A stretch of 64,000 bases of DNA from Metellina segmentata (GCA_947359465.1 OX375881.1:77841914-77905913), one strand, 5' to 3'; counted from the stretch's first letter, positions 36,066 to 48,118 are shown. Made by a program: numbers and translations. Notes: generated by a model from the sequence alone, not told the origin.

Positions 36066-37799
36066 AGTACCTGGGGTTTGTGGTCCCTATGAATGTATTA
36101 CAAAAGTAAATAGATAAAAGATACTTTTTTACTTATGAACTACTAACATTGTCGTTCGCAACAATTTTAAGATTCCATACATTCATGCCATTTCAAACAC
36201 TGAATGTCCCAAAAACTCTAATTATTCGTTATAATCCCTTTCAACAAGCGTCACGAAATTCAAAAGCTGGGATAACCAAATTCTCCCAACGCTTAACCTC
36301 TACTTTGATCCAGCCATATTTCGTTCCGTGATGCTTATAATTAGTTCAGGGTTAGTTCCCTTATGGGGAAAATATTTCATTTCGCAACTTCCTTTGACGC
36401 GAATACCAGTTGTCATAACACAGGCAGCTACGGGATTGGAGACACAATAGCAAGGGGCTGTTATAATAACACCGAAGAATGAACGGGGAAAATACGCCAG
36501 AGTTGAAATGTAATTACAGTTCGTCCGCTTTGTCTATAAATCACACAGATGCACATTCTCAAATGCGAAGCTTGCAGAGTATATTAATGGAAATATTTAG
36601 ATTCTTTCCCCACTCAAAAGGAGCGGAGGTAAAAATTATTAAATTTAAAGCATTAAATAAAAGTTTTATTTCATGATGTTCTGCTCCTATTATTCCTGCT
36701 CGAGAACTACAATTAATTGATGGGTGAACTTTTGTTCAGCCTGTTTGTGGAGTGAATTTGGATGAATAGGTGGAACACAAGTACTTTAAAAGATGGTTCT
36801 GTGGGAAAGGAAAGAAAATGTAAATCAAACAAGTGAACATATTTCAGTGAAATATTTATTGTGCACTCAAGGAAGGGATCAGATTCGTGATCGAAAATAA
36901 GGGAAGAATAAGCTTTTAAAATTATTCAAACGATTGACTTTTATTTCATAAATCTATTGTTCTATTTCAAACCTTTTCATAATTCAAGTAGCTTGTGTTT
37001 GGTTTGCACTCTTTGTAAAAATAAAATTGAAACGAGTAGTAAAATTCAAATGATGTAATTGTCGTTTCTCAAAATAGGTGCATATCTCCTGTGTGTTCTC
37101 CTTTATTATATAATTTAATTGTTCGTTCTTTACAGACAAGTATCTAATTACACACAGAGAACAAAAACATTACACAAAAAGATGCATGAGAAAGACGTAC
37201 ACAAATACCGTTAGATAAAAGATAAAACAAAGAACTTCTCTGAAGCAGATTCTGACTGGATTGAAATAATTAAAATATACATCAACCTTCAAGAAATAAT
37301 TCTGCAATTGAAATATCTATATAAGTAGTAAAGCTGTTATCTTTTCTTTCATTATTAACATAAACAAGTTAAACATTCTTTTTGAAAGCTTTAATGAAAA
37401 AAATGGCAGCTTCTAGTGGCGTATCTAGGGACGTTAAATTGTACATGAGAAACTAAAATGGGCAAATCAATTTTGTTATAATAGTTTGTTTACCATGAAA
37501 TTGTATGGTAAGAGATATAATTAAAATCTTTATTGATGCTTTTTTCTTATCTTTTCAGTAACTTTTCTCTCGTTTTGATGAAACGTTTTGCGTTAAAACA
37601 TTTTATTTTGTGTCACTAATCCAATTTTCTTTGACATTCAATTAAGATAAGCGCTGACAAAACACATAACCTAAATAATTTGAAGCGCTAATAAAACTCC
37701 TCACACATATGCATTCTTTGTTTCAAATAGCTAATTATATCAAGAGGTTTCTCATTTGAATCACTCTCGAATAATCTATAAAATATTGGTAGTTCCTAT
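36066..37799. other. AT-rich DNA, nothing recognised
   Basis: No gene, tandem repeat or transposon end was seen. Confidence 0.6.
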
Positions 37800-38035
37800 T
37801 TAACCCTAAAGGTGGTTACACACTTGGTGATAAGTGAAGCCCAACACGGGTGGTATATTTCTTTCATTGGCGATATAGCGACCAGGAAAGCGCGTACCGG
37901 TAGATGTAACCGGTTTTCGTTCATGTCAGGAAGAAAAGCGAATCCAGGCCGCGCTGTTGAAGTCACCTCGTGTGTCACCCATCTAAGTACACCATAGGTT
38001 GTAAATCTCTACTGAGTATAGCATACTCGACCATT
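37800..38035. other. Small GC-richer island open on both strands
   Basis: Frames of 60-61 codons are open on both strands over about 37796-37997, which reflects lack of AT-rich stop codons rather than coding. CG-containing words such as AAAGCGCGTACCGG and GGCCGCGCTG stand out. TTAACCCTAAAGGTGG at 37800 looks like a piggyBac start, but no partner end was found. Confidence 0.35.
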
Positions 38036-38040
38036 AAAAG

Positions 38041-39312
38041 GGATTTTATGAGCAGTGCTATGCGTATAAAATGAAGTAAATAACCATGATAATAAAATAG
38101 GACAATATGATTATTAGATCCCCATCCATTACTACAACCAAATTTGCAGTGTGTTGTGGGAAGTAAAAGTGTACAATGAGAAAAGGAAGTTCTTGTTAGA
38201 ACTTGAAGCACAGGGGCGTGCAATCCTCTGCTCTGTTTCTTTTCATCTCTATTTTATTTCTGTTAAATATTTAATCGTGCCTACATGTCCTGGGATGTAC
38301 TCGTTTACTGTGACTGAAATTTTGTCCTTAATGTTTGTATTCCTTTGTATTTGTCCTTAAAAATATCTCTTCTTAATTGGATATCATGCATAACATCAAA
38401 TCAATTTTAAACTCTGACGATGATATATTTTTAAATCGAACTTCAATTATGTATGCAATTTGTACTTCTAAGATTCTAAGATAATGAAGTAAATGACCAT
38501 GATAATAAAATAGGGCAGTCAAATTATTAGATCCCCATCCCTTGCTACAGTCAAATTTGCAGTGTGCTGTGGGAAGTAAAAGTGTACAAGTAGAAAGGGA
38601 CCTTCTTGTTAGAACTTGAAGCACAGGGGACGTGCAATCTTCTTCTATGTTTATTTTAATTTTTATTTTATTTCTGTTAAATATTTAATCGTGCCTATAT
38701 GTCCTGTGATGTACTCGTTTACTGTGACTGAAATTTTGTCCTTAATGTTTGTATTCCTTTGTATGTGTCCTTAAAAATATCTCTTCTTAATTGGATACCA
38801 TGCATAACACCAAATCAATTTTAAACTCCGACGATGATATATTTTTAAATCGAACTTCAATAATGTATGCAATTTGTGCTTCTAAGATTCTAAGATAATG
38901 AAGTAAATGACCATGCTAATAAAATAGGGCAGTCAAATTATTAGATCCCCATCAATTGCTACAGTCAAATTTGCAGTGTGCTGTGGGAAGTAAAAGTGTA
39001 CAAGTAGAAAGGGACCTTTTTGTTAGAACTTGAAGCAGAGGGGACGTGCAAATTTCTTCTATGTTTATTTTTATCTTTATTTTATTTCTGTTAAATATTT
39101 AATCGTGAGTATATGTCCTGGGATGTACTTGCTTACTATAACTGAAATTTTGTCCTTAATTTTTGTATTCCTTTGTATTTGTCCTTAAAAATCTCTCTTC
39201 TTAATTGGATACCATGCATCATAAGACCAAACCAATTGTAAACTCCCACGATGATATAGTTTTAAATTGAACTGTAATAATGTATGCGATTTGTACTTCT
39301 AAGATTTATGTA
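38041..39312. repeat. 414-bp tandem repeat, three copies
   Basis: ATGAAGTAAAT occurs at 38071, 38484 and 38898 (offsets 413 and 414). Long identical stretches include ATTATTAGATCCCCATC, TTGTTAGAACTTGAAGCA and CTTCTTAATTGGATA. The third copy is the most diverged. A short remnant of the unit end (AATAATG...CTTCTAAGAT) recurs near 39735-39762. Frames within it are shadows. Confidence 0.97.
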
Positions 39313-39329
39313 CAAACTAAAGGTCTTCA

Positions 39330-40290
39330 TTCCCTACTCTCGATCGCTCTGCAACCCCTGAAAATTTTCATGCAATCCCCATAGCTCGGTTAAGCAAATC
39401 ATAATGCTACATATGGCTCCATAAACATATAAGACCACAAGCTTCGCAATTAGCGATCGAAAAAGAGTTCTCAGGCAAGCAGCACCTTGTTTTAACATGA
39501 GTTTGCGCCACTTAATTTCTCTGTAACGAGAATGCGTGCCTATGTATTTTTTATACAGAAACAGAGCACAAATGCGCATACTGTACAAAATGTAGCCTTA
39601 ATGATCGTACAATAACGAGGAGGGACAGAGTACAAATGCGCATACTGTACAAAATGTAGCCTTAATGATCGTACAATAACGAGGAGGGTGATTACTGTCT
39701 ATTTCCTACCGTATGTACCAAATATAGAATTTTAATAATGCTTACAATTTTTACTTCTAAGATCCTATTGTAATCTAAGGGGCTCGCTTGGCGCTCGAAA
39801 CTTTTGAAGCATTATTCACTGTCCATGTGCAAATCATACTTGCTTCCCTCAATCGCAATATAACCTAGCTATGAAATATTTGATCAATACACATTTGTTG
39901 TATGAAAAGTGTCATAATTTAAATTTCAAATGACAGGATTATAAAAACATCTGAAGCCAAAATAACTATACTAATAGAACCAAAATATACCAAAGAACAA
40001 GGAAGCAGATGTAGAAAGTGTCTGAAACCCATATGGTCTTTAGGAACCTAAATAGCGCACAAAAAGAGAGTTATGAGGCAGGTTGCACAGTAGTTGAACA
40101 ACAGTCCTGCGCAAAAGAATTGTTTTTAAATGATAGTGCGTACCTCTATATTTTCTGTACAGAAACAGAGTACGCATGCGCTTATTGTATGTTTTGCCAC
40201 ATACTACTTCAATATGTTTCCTGGATAATGAGCAGGAGATAACGAAGCATGTGATTGCTGTCAATTCCCTCTCGCAGATCCCAAGGGCTA
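39330..40290. repeat. Paired diverged segments with GCGCATACTG words
   Basis: A segment around 39440-39600 (AAAGAGTTCTCAGGCAAGCA ... TACAGAAACAGAGCACAAAT) resembles 40060-40200 (AAAGAGAGTTATGAGGCAGG ... TACAGAAACAGAGTACGCAT). Within the first, a 64-bp piece is duplicated head-to-tail (ACAGAG at 39561 and 39625). The element class is unknown. Confidence 0.65.
39561..39688. repeat. 64-bp perfect-like tandem duplication
   Basis: The unit from ACAGAGYACAAATGCGCATA to AATAACGAGGAGGG appears twice with one or two changes, so it is recent. Confidence 0.97.
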
Positions 40291-40969
40291 CAGAAAGGGT
40301 TGGGGGCGATATTAATTTTATGTAGATGTTTTGAAATGAACCCGTGACTACAGGCAGTTTACCAATATCATTACTACCTGGTCATTTAGGGATGCCAATA
40401 ATTTTGTCCCGACAAGACTTTTGAGAGATTATGCCCAACAGATATTGATTAACATTATCATTAGCAGTTTTTGACACTGTATGAAACATCTAGAGTTACG
40501 CAGTGAGTAACAACAGTTTTGTCTTATGAGTTCAGAACTAGAAGAAACACCCAGAAAATAAATGTATTGTCGTCTAAGTAAAATATATCCGTACCTGTTA
40601 CGTCGTTTGGATCGAATGCGCAATGCCAATGAGCAGCAAGTGTCAGGAATATATCGAAATTCGACGGTACTGGGCGAGCTTTGGGCCAATGTAACTCTAG
40701 ATCGCGTGAGAGTGACGACTGCGCACGTGATGTCATTCAGAAGCTATCGAACTATGCTACAATAAATATTGGAGAAAAGCGATCTCTAAATAACAATTAA
40801 TATCCAACTTCATTTTTACACTCCAAACTCTGATCTGTTGAATACTCAATAAACAATCGTTCAATATTGAATTCCTTCCTTCCACACTCCATTACCAAGT
40901 CGAAAAATCATGTCAAAACTAAGGTTTGTGTTCTCGACATAACCTACCAATATTTTGATTACAGGTTTG
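40291..40969. other. Mixed unique DNA, possible Tc1 terminus trace
   Basis: GATGCCAATAATTTTGTCC at about 40393-40411 resembles common Tc1-like terminal sequence, but nothing else of an element is seen. The GC-richer part at 40560-40740 is open on both strands and is not considered coding. Confidence 0.3.
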
Positions 40970-41092
40970 TATTGAAAGGCTCACGAATTATAGATTATAT
41001 TATTGTAATGAAACGCTCATGAATTATAGATTATATTATTGTATTAAAAGGTTCACGAATTATAGGTTGTATTGTTGTATTGAAAGGCACAC
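40970..41092. repeat. 36-bp minisatellite, three copies
   Basis: TGAAAGGCTCACGAATTATA, followed by GATTATATTATTGTA, recurs three times with a few differences, then a partial fourth (TTGAAAGGCACACC). Confidence 0.93.
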
Positions 41093-42129
41093 CAATAGAA
41101 GAAGTTTGTAAAATCAGTGCACCTCTTTTGAGTAGGGTATCTCATTGCCTTAACTTTTAAACTTAGCAGCTGTACCTTGATCACGCTAATAAATAATTTA
41201 GAATACGGCCACGATACAACAGTTCTACCTTGAAAGTTATCAGAATCGCGACAAGAAAGAATCACGCTAGTATGTATAGCAGTAGTTAAAAGGTTAAACA
41301 CCATAGTGTTTAGTAATCAACGGTAGGACCATTTCCTTATCATAGCTGTATACATTTAAAGTAAAGCTGTTATTCTAAGAAGTATAATTTAATCAGTCTA
41401 AAAAGAAACTTACTATCTACCATTTAGGATTTCAATATACCGACTGTATATCTAGTAAACAGTCTGATAGCTGACTGGGTAGTGGTCAGTTCAACATAGT
41501 TCAAAAACATGTTTCTAGAATTTCAGAATCAAGCCGCTAATGAGCCTTTATGTTACAAAATATGGCTATAGAGGGTCTAAAACTAATTAACCAAAATAAT
41601 TACAGGGGAATAATAATTATGCATCCATTCCTTGAAACATTCTAAACAAAGATATTTTTCAAGTTTGCCAATTACTGAATCAAATGTATTAAAATACTAT
41701 TTCAATTCGTTTATGTTAGATCTTTATTCTAACTACTGATATTTTTCTTACCCCACCATTCAGAGCTTTATTTGATTAGTTCATTGTTTGTAATATTATG
41801 CTTAACATGACATAATTTAAATGTAATTGTGAAATATGTATTCGATATTATTAATGGAATTAGTTTTGTTTTAATTCCCTTTAAATGTTTGTGTTTATTC
41901 CATGGGAGATCTGATTAGCGACCGATATCGCGTGATGTTTGTTCTAGTCGTTGGCTTACAAGAAATAAAAAGGAAACTTTATTTCGTCGCTTCTTAAGAG
42001 ATTTATAGATTGCTTACGTCGAAAGTTCGAGTTTGTTTACTTGCGGAATTGAGTACGCTGTTATGCGTGACATTACAAAAAATGGCCAAATGAGATATCT
42101 GAAATATTGCAATAACCCATCCCATGAAT
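41093..42129. other. AT-rich DNA, nothing recognised
   Basis: An 83-codon minus-strand frame (41053-41304) has no recognised product. Confidence 0.6.
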
Positions 42130-42559
42130 TATATATATTCTGTGTTCGCAACACAAATACTTCCGCAGCTTTCTTATATGGATTCGCTAGTTGATTATGC
42201 CTTTGTTAGTTATGAATGATACTTGATGGAGCTTTGGTATGAAAGAAATATATGTGTGATTGCTTATGACATAAGTTGGAGTCGTATTGGGAGTTTATTA
42301 GTTGAAGTGTTTATTTCCGGCATTGAATTGCACTAGACTCATGTGCATCGCATTTGTATAAAACTAAATGACTTAATCCGACAAACATTTTCCAAATTCT
42401 GCGAAACCGGTTCCACTAAATATGTGTATACTAAATATTTGTTCCACTAAATATTTGTGTTCGTTACACAAATATTAACGTAGTTTTCTTTTAAGGATTG
42501 GCTAGTTGATTATGACTTTGTTCTTTGTGAATGTAATAGTTAACAGCACTTGTTACGGA

Positions 42560-42628
<69 letters not shown>

Positions 42629-42735
42629 AGGTATTGTCAACGTTTTAATTTGTACTTTAGAGTTAATCTGCTCACAGATTTGAATATGAGATACACTCTT
42701 GTGCATCGCATTTGTATAAAAAATTAGTTCATGAG
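42130..42735. repeat. Diverged ~315-360-bp tandem duplication split by an AT tract
   Basis: GTGTTCGCAACACAAATA at about 42142 matches GTGTTCGTTACACAAATA at about 42457, and both continue through GGCTAGTTGATTATG-like sequence. A later landmark, TGTGCATCGCATTTGTATAA, occurs near 42341 and 42701. The longer offset at the second landmark is explained by the (AT)n tract. Confidence 0.85.
42564..42625. repeat. (AT)n microsatellite
   Basis: About 62 bases of uninterrupted AT. It produces a spurious Ile-Tyr repeat in the minus-strand frame 42563-42937. Confidence 0.98.
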
Positions 42736-43704
42736 AGCTTAAACACTGGGAGAATAAATTCATAGAAGATATAGATTTTGTGTAGAATATATAGATTTTG
42801 TGTAGGCAAATAATTATATCCTGTAGATGTTTAGATGACATTATAGGAAAATGGAACCTTATAATTATGACATGAATTATATGAACTGCTGTTGAAAAAA
42901 AATATTCATTCCATAACGCTGTGAATCTATTACGCAAGTCCCAAGCTACAAATAATGGATGTCTCGGGATACTTGTTTATCCAACTTGGGGAGTGAATAA
43001 AATAGGATGAACGGGAAACTCAAATACTCTAAATGCCGTTTCTAGAAAAAAAGAACACTTAATTCAACTCGTATAGATTCTAATTACAAGCTTGAATGGA
43101 TATTTTTTTCTTGCTCTCCGTCCATAAATTAATGTTTCTTTCTTAATTAAGAAACCGTAAGAGCTTTTTTTGCGGGGAGCTGAAGCACTTTTAAAGGAAC
43201 AAGTTTTTTCCTTACAATTACAACACTGCTTTTTCTCCTCTTTCAACTTAATTATTTTGGTTGTTCTTCGTACCTGTTACTTTTTTCGACTTCAATTTCA
43301 AGTGCCTTTTAGCTGCTAGTTTTAAAATTCCATGCTACTTACTGCCGGATGGGAAAAAAGCGTGCAATTTGAACTTTAATGATTTCGGTGCCCCAGTGTC
43401 TGGTTAAAAGGGGATCGGAACTGTTTTTTAACACGAAAAACATGTCAGGGTGCTAAAATGCATTTAAACCCTATGGTAAATTTAAAATTGCAACTATTTT
43501 ACCAATTTGTGAGACACTTTTATATACGTTCTTTGGTTCGAGTAAGATTAAAGAATACATTTTAATTCTTTGTCTGAGCTATAATGATGTGCTGGTAAAA
43601 ATATTGCAACTTTAATTTAGCCATTTTCAAATCATGATTCTTAGATTATTAGATAATAAATCCAAATAAACCCATAACCCGAATCTAACGATTGCATTAA
43701 AAAT
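42736..43704. other. AT-rich DNA, nothing recognised
   Basis: No element was seen. Confidence 0.6.
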
Positions 43705-43945
43705 TATCTGATGAAAGGTATTTCCAGTGTATGCAATTACACCAGACGAAAAGTGATTTTATTTGCCTTATCTAAATGCCCACATGATACGTAACGGAGT
43801 CGCCTTAAAATGTAGTGTATTGCTGTTTTGGCGTCGTTTGACATTTAATGTAATTTGCGTTACCCAATCATATGCAATAAATGAATACAGTCTTTGGGAT
43901 TTTTATTGGTATAGTAGGGAAATCGTATTCGAAAAACAAATCAAA
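43705..43945 (+). repeat. Dispersed repeat of unknown type, copy 1
   Basis: Landmarks GAAAGGTATTTCCAGTGTA, CAATTACACCAGA, then TTTTGGCGTCGTTTGACATT and TTACCCAATCA occur in the same order and spacing as at 61735-61960. Both copies have an open frame giving FWRRLT followed by V-QS, but the rest of the two translations diverges. Confidence 0.5.
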
Positions 43946-44699
43946 TGAAGCCACTTCTGAAATATGTACAAGATACTCGTTGCTTTACAGAAAATACGTG
44001 TTTCACTCAATTTTGGCTTGACAGAAAAATTATATATTTTTAGCCCAGTTTAGGCTTATAGATACATTAAATATTATTATTTAATTATTATATAATTTAC
44101 GGTGGAAAAGAGGTAAGTGCAAAATAATAAGTTTTTCCCGACAGGCAAGTTGTAGGTTTCCAGTACCTTCTTCTTAAATCCAGGACCGATCAAGTTTCCG
44201 TTAGTGACTTCTTGTGGTTTTTTCGGAACTGAACTTCGTGAGTTACATTGATCCTAGTCGTCAATTTTTGTAGTCGCGTATTTCACGATTACGTATTTTT
44301 ATATGAAGCGAATATATGGTTTTACATGAAGTGCATTAGCCGTAACACCACAATAGCAGGAGATGCATTTTCTGCCAAGTAGTTTCTTTGGTAGTATTTC
44401 GGCAGCGATATATATTTCATGTACTCATTCAGATCAACACATCACTTGGCTAATTTTTCAAATACGAGATTTCAGCACTTCACTAGTAAGCATTCTAAGG
44501 AATGAATTCCGAATTGATGTATGATAGTTGATCAGTAAAAGTTAATTATATCAAAAGCCAAACGCCAATAAACTGTATTTTAAAGTACCCCCAGATATTA
44601 TGTATCAATCAAAAACATTTGTGTTAGAGGCAATATAGAATTTTTTTTATCTGTGTTTATCCAATAGAATGCTATATTATATAAAACTGATTGTATACC

Positions 44700-44790
44700 T
44701 ACGGTGACCATACGTCCTGAAAAAATCGGGACAGTCCCGATATCAAGGGTTGCATCCCGGACTTCATGATAGTGAAATAAATGTCCCGAA
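44700..44790. mobile_element. DNA-transposon-terminus-like fragment
   Basis: GGTGACCATACGTCCTG, then ATCGGGACAGTCCCGA and GCATCCCGG, form a compact GC-rich motif set resembling the ends of some dispersed DNA-transposon families (GTGACCATAYGTCC...CGGGACA). The opposite end and any duplication were not found; the SINE at 44.9 kb may have interrupted it. Confidence 0.3.
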
Positions 44791-44889
44791 TTGTTCAACT
44801 GATGGAAAAAAAATCATAAGAAGCAGCTGGAATGAAAAGAATTAGAGGATTATTGGACTCTGTTTAAAGACAGTATGCCGCCTGTTTTA

Positions 44890-45299
44890 CTTGATTATTT
44901 GTTGTCGTGCGGGCCATATATGGCCCAATTGGGGGTGCCATTGCCCCGGAGGGTTGGACTTCTTCATGCATGACACATCCGTTTTACAGGAAGGTCCCTT
45001 TCACACATCCATTCACTCACACATATCGTAATTTTAGATCCCAATCAGAGGTCGATAACCCCCTGATCCGGTACCCCCAGAGGTATTGATTTGGTATTTG
45101 AACATGGGGGACTTTGTGACCACGACCTATTTAACGTGCCCCAGCCACCATTAACGAACACGAAGGTCTTTAGCCAGGTCCAAGCGCCGATCTCGCAACC
45201 ATCAGAATTGCAGGCTCCGCTGAGGACAGAACCCACAACCCTTCCGATGCGAGCCCGACGCTCTACTGACTGAGCTACCGCGTCTCTTGATTATTTGTT
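44890..45299 (-). mobile_element. SINE family A, full-length with 14-bp target duplications
   Basis: CTTGATTATTTGTT at 44890-44903 and 45286-45299 flank a 382-bp body (44904-45285). On the minus strand it opens with a tRNA-derived head: GGTAGCTCAGTCAGTAGAGC (A box, about 45259-45277 on +) and GTGGGTTCTGTCC (B box, 45223-45236 on +). The body contains GGGGCACGTTAAATAGG. Pol III transcription would run from 45285 leftward. The perfect duplications point to a fairly recent insertion. Reading frames across it are SINE-derived and not genes. Confidence 0.95.
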
Positions 45300-45438
45300 C
45301 AAAGAACTAAGTGTGCAGAACTCGTAACTCTCTGAAATCACCAGAACATAATAGACAAAACAGAAAGATATTTGTGGAATTAACTGTAGGTGGTGGTAAT
45401 ATTTCTGATGTGATGCATGCTTCATGTAGTCATATTCT

Positions 45439-45745
45439 GAGAGCCACAGTCGCCTAGTTACAAGAGAAATGGATTAGCAATCAGAGAGTTGCGAGTTCGA
45501 AGCTCAGTCTAGTGAAAAACCGTAGTGTTCACGGGGCTGGTGCACGTTAAATCGGACGTTTCCTCAAATGGCTTCATGTGTGCCTAGTGTAGAGGTTGCA
45601 GGAGAGTGGGGTGCCATCTCGAGTTTTGACCTTGTCAGATGATAACATATGTGGTTCATTATTGCGACGCGTTGAATCATTCATTTCGTGGTTGATTCAG
45701 GACCGTCACCTGTGCGACGGCACTTAACTACCGTGTATATTATGA
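45439..45745 (+). mobile_element. SINE related to family B, with tRNA-like head
   Basis: GAGCCACAGTCGCCTAGTTA begins the head; GAGTTCGAAGCTC at about 45493-45505 is a good B box. The body has GGTGCACGTTAAAT (shared core with family A), GGAGAGTGGGGTGCCATCTC and a tail GGTTGATTCAGGACCGTCAC. The GTGGGGTGCCA and GGACCGTCAC words tie it to the family B copies. No clean target duplication was found. Confidence 0.75.
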
Positions 45746-46170
45746 ATTTGACGTCTCGGCTAGTTTTTCTAATACGATTTAACGCAGATCGAATTGATGT
45801 ATGATAGTTGTTTGTTTAACAATTATAGTGGCAGACCGTCTTGTTTGTTTATTCTACACTGAACATTTCTCTACACATAAACGAGCAATTTAGTAAAAAT
45901 TATATTTCACTCTAATTTCTTATTATATATAAAGTAAAATAATAATTTAAACTATTTAACTATTATTCACATTTAGCAGTGTATTTGCGTACTTGTAGTA
46001 GTTTACTATTCAAAAATAATATAAAATAATAAATAATATAATTGTTTATAAAATAGTAGTGATAGGATTGTCATATTTATCCATGCTTCTATTCTATGCG
46101 AATCCTAACGTTTTGGAAGTATCGAATGAAAATAACATTTTTCTAGGTGTATAATATCACAGAATCAATC
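45746..46170. other. AT-rich DNA, nothing recognised
   Basis: No element was seen. Confidence 0.6.
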
Positions 46171-46577
46171 TTAACCCCTTGGGTGCAGATTTATTTTGAA
46201 TAAAAGTAGTTCCGATTGTCGTTTGCACATAAGTTACTGTTATATTTTCGTATAATTTCGTTTGATAAGAATGGCAACATTATGAGATAGATCGCATAGC
46301 TTCTAATATCGGCGTTCATTCCAAGAAAGGTATGCTAACGAAACCGTATAAATATTTCTATGTATGGGGTCAGATTAAATAAAGTGTATTTTTGTAGAGA
46401 ACGATTGAATAATTGGATTCAAGAAGAGTCTCGTAACAACAATCACTCTTGCCATGAACAAGAATGTACATGTTTAATTTTCTCATATTTTGAATGCCGA
46501 TTTAGACTCGTCATCCGTAACTTAGGCAAAACAAGTGCATGGTGAATCTCAGTCGTCAAATGTACCCAAGGGGTCAA
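46171..46577. mobile_element. Second short piggyBac-type element
   Basis: TTAA (46171-46174) is followed by CCCCTTGGGTGCA. The right end reads TGTACCCAAGGGG, then TCAA (46574-46577), which is a TTAA with one change. The 13-bp termini differ by one base. The body is 399 bp. The terminal sequence differs from the 10.1-kb element, so it comes from another piggyBac family. A 61-codon frame inside is not recognisable as transposase. Confidence 0.8.
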
Positions 46578-47429
46578 AATATATCTACAATATGAAACGC
46601 TTGAATAAGCATCAACATATGTATTTTTTAATATACATAGCATTTTATGGCATCAAAAAATGTTCATTTCACTCTCAGACTTTTTTTAGAACAGGTATAT
46701 GCATAGAACCTTCCTTTGAAATTGCCGAAAAAGATTGGCATTGTATGAAACATAATTCATACCATTAAATAAAATCTGCTTTCAAAAACGTTTTTAATGG
46801 CATATCGGATAATTTAAAAAAACACTTCGATACAAAGTACCTCTTTTGATGGCATTTTAAAAGATTGATTTCTTTATAACATAATGTAATGATACCTCTG
46901 ACAGTATGATTAAGAAAATTCTTCTTTCACTGTGTTATTGATTGCTCCATGGAAGGCAATCATCTTAATAACGCCCATTATAGTACTCTTTAAACTCCGT
47001 CCTTTGAAAAATCGATTTTGGAAGATACGACGTAATGCTTTGCAAACATTTTAAACACAGAGCGTAAATACCATTCTTCTGAATACCCTTTCTGGAAGAA
47101 AAAAGTAGTATTAAAGGAAATATGAAAAACCTCATTTTTAAGGCACACAGAGGAAGGAAAGTAATTATTCTCCCGTATCCTTTAATTTGAAGGAGGTTCG
47201 ATTTAAAACCCAGAAACATTATCGAAACAGTTACCAGCGCACACACCTTGATGAAGAATGCAATAAACCAAAATGAAAACTTCTGATTACTTTCCCGGCA
47301 AGTAAATACGCTGAGGGCGAAGTAAAAATCATAAATATCGTATAAAAATTCAACTTCCATTCCCCATAACATATATCTGGAAAGATCTTCCGCTTCAATA
47401 ATTACTTAATATCAAGCGTGTTATTGAAA
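46578..47429. other. AT-rich DNA holding the longest open frame, not credited as a gene
   Basis: A minus-strand frame at 46965-47372 has 135 codons, the longest in the window. It is rich in Phe, Ile and Leu, with two or three hydrophobic stretches that could pass for membrane segments. AT-rich DNA read in this way yields such composition by default. No family motif, splice signal or start context supports it. Confidence 0.4.
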
Positions 47430-48118
47430 CTGCTTGATGCAAATTCCAGTGGAAGTTTTGCTGCTGTTTTACTTCCCGAAATTCCCCAAAGTGTTATTTT
47501 CTCAGCGAAATCGACCCCTTCTTGTCTGCTCGTGTATTCTTTATTTGCTTTTTACCATCGAGGAGGCTTTTCTTAATCTGTTGCTCGGTTTAGGAGTTGC
47601 CAATTTTTCATTACTGTAATGGAACTTATTTTGCGAGAGGGAGAGCTAGCCAGTGCCGGCCTCCGCCCCCGCTTTTTACTTATTTTTTTCGCCCCCTTCC
47701 CTTTCACTTTATCCTTAACTGATAGCGAATTTACTTTTTGTTATCCGCTCGCCTTATCTGAGCGGCCCAATCTCTCTCTCAAATCTCAAGTGTGGCAGTC
47801 GTTAACGCAAACACCCTGGGGAGGCGTTAAAAATTTGCTTCGACCCATTCGCTTTATCTGTGAGTTATTTAGCCCCGGTTTGGCTGAGGCAGGTAAAAGA
47901 AGAGCACCAGCAAAAAAGTACGTGTTCCAGAGGAGGGCGACTTCTTAATAAAAGAGGCCTCGCATTAGAAAATGATGCTGTTTTAATGGACCCACTTCCG
48001 AAAAGCGGTCGTGCGATAATAGCACGGGTATGGGAGGGCGTCGGATCTGTGTGAGGTGTAATTTTATTTTGTGACTGCCTCGGATTTTTCTCTCCTAATC
48101 AGTGATCCCTAAAGCTCG
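47430..48118. repeat. Best-preserved M module of a large decayed array, GC-rich
   Basis: From about 47830, CCCATTCGCTTTATCTGTGA, GTTATTTAGCC, CTTCTTAATAAAAG, GATGCTGTTTTAATGG, GATAATAGCA and TGACTGCCTCGGATTTTT occur in order. The same order recurs, more AT-rich and decayed, near 50.7, 51.3-51.85, 52.25 and 52.6 kb. The 47430-47830 part is also GC-rich but single-copy. Two abutting frames (47434-47619 and 47619-47948) are open but unrecognised. Confidence 0.75.

Noticed and set aside
37800..37815. TTAACCCTAAAGGTGG as a piggyBac terminus
   Set aside because: No inverted partner followed by TTAA was found within a plausible distance.
37796..37997. Frames open on both strands
   Set aside because: Simultaneous openness reflects local GC, not coding.
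42563..42937. 124-codon minus-strand frame with an Ile-Tyr tail
   Set aside because: The tail is the translated (AT)n tract and the rest is AT-rich noise.
44907..45273. Three overlapping frames of 60-63 codons
   Set aside because: They lie within the full-length SINE; such frames recur wherever the SINE does and are not genes.
45223..45285. tRNA gene on the minus strand
   Set aside because: A and B boxes are present, but acceptor and anticodon stems do not close, and the sequence is the head of a SINE with target duplications.
46965..47372. 135-codon minus-strand frame, longest in the window
   Set aside because: Composition is what AT-rich DNA gives by chance, there is no motif, and no splice or start context supports it. 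Not called as a gene.
47434..47948. Two frames overlapping as TAATG, like coupled bacterial genes
   Set aside because: The context is an animal genome with no ribosome-binding sites, and both products are unrecognised; treated as chance.
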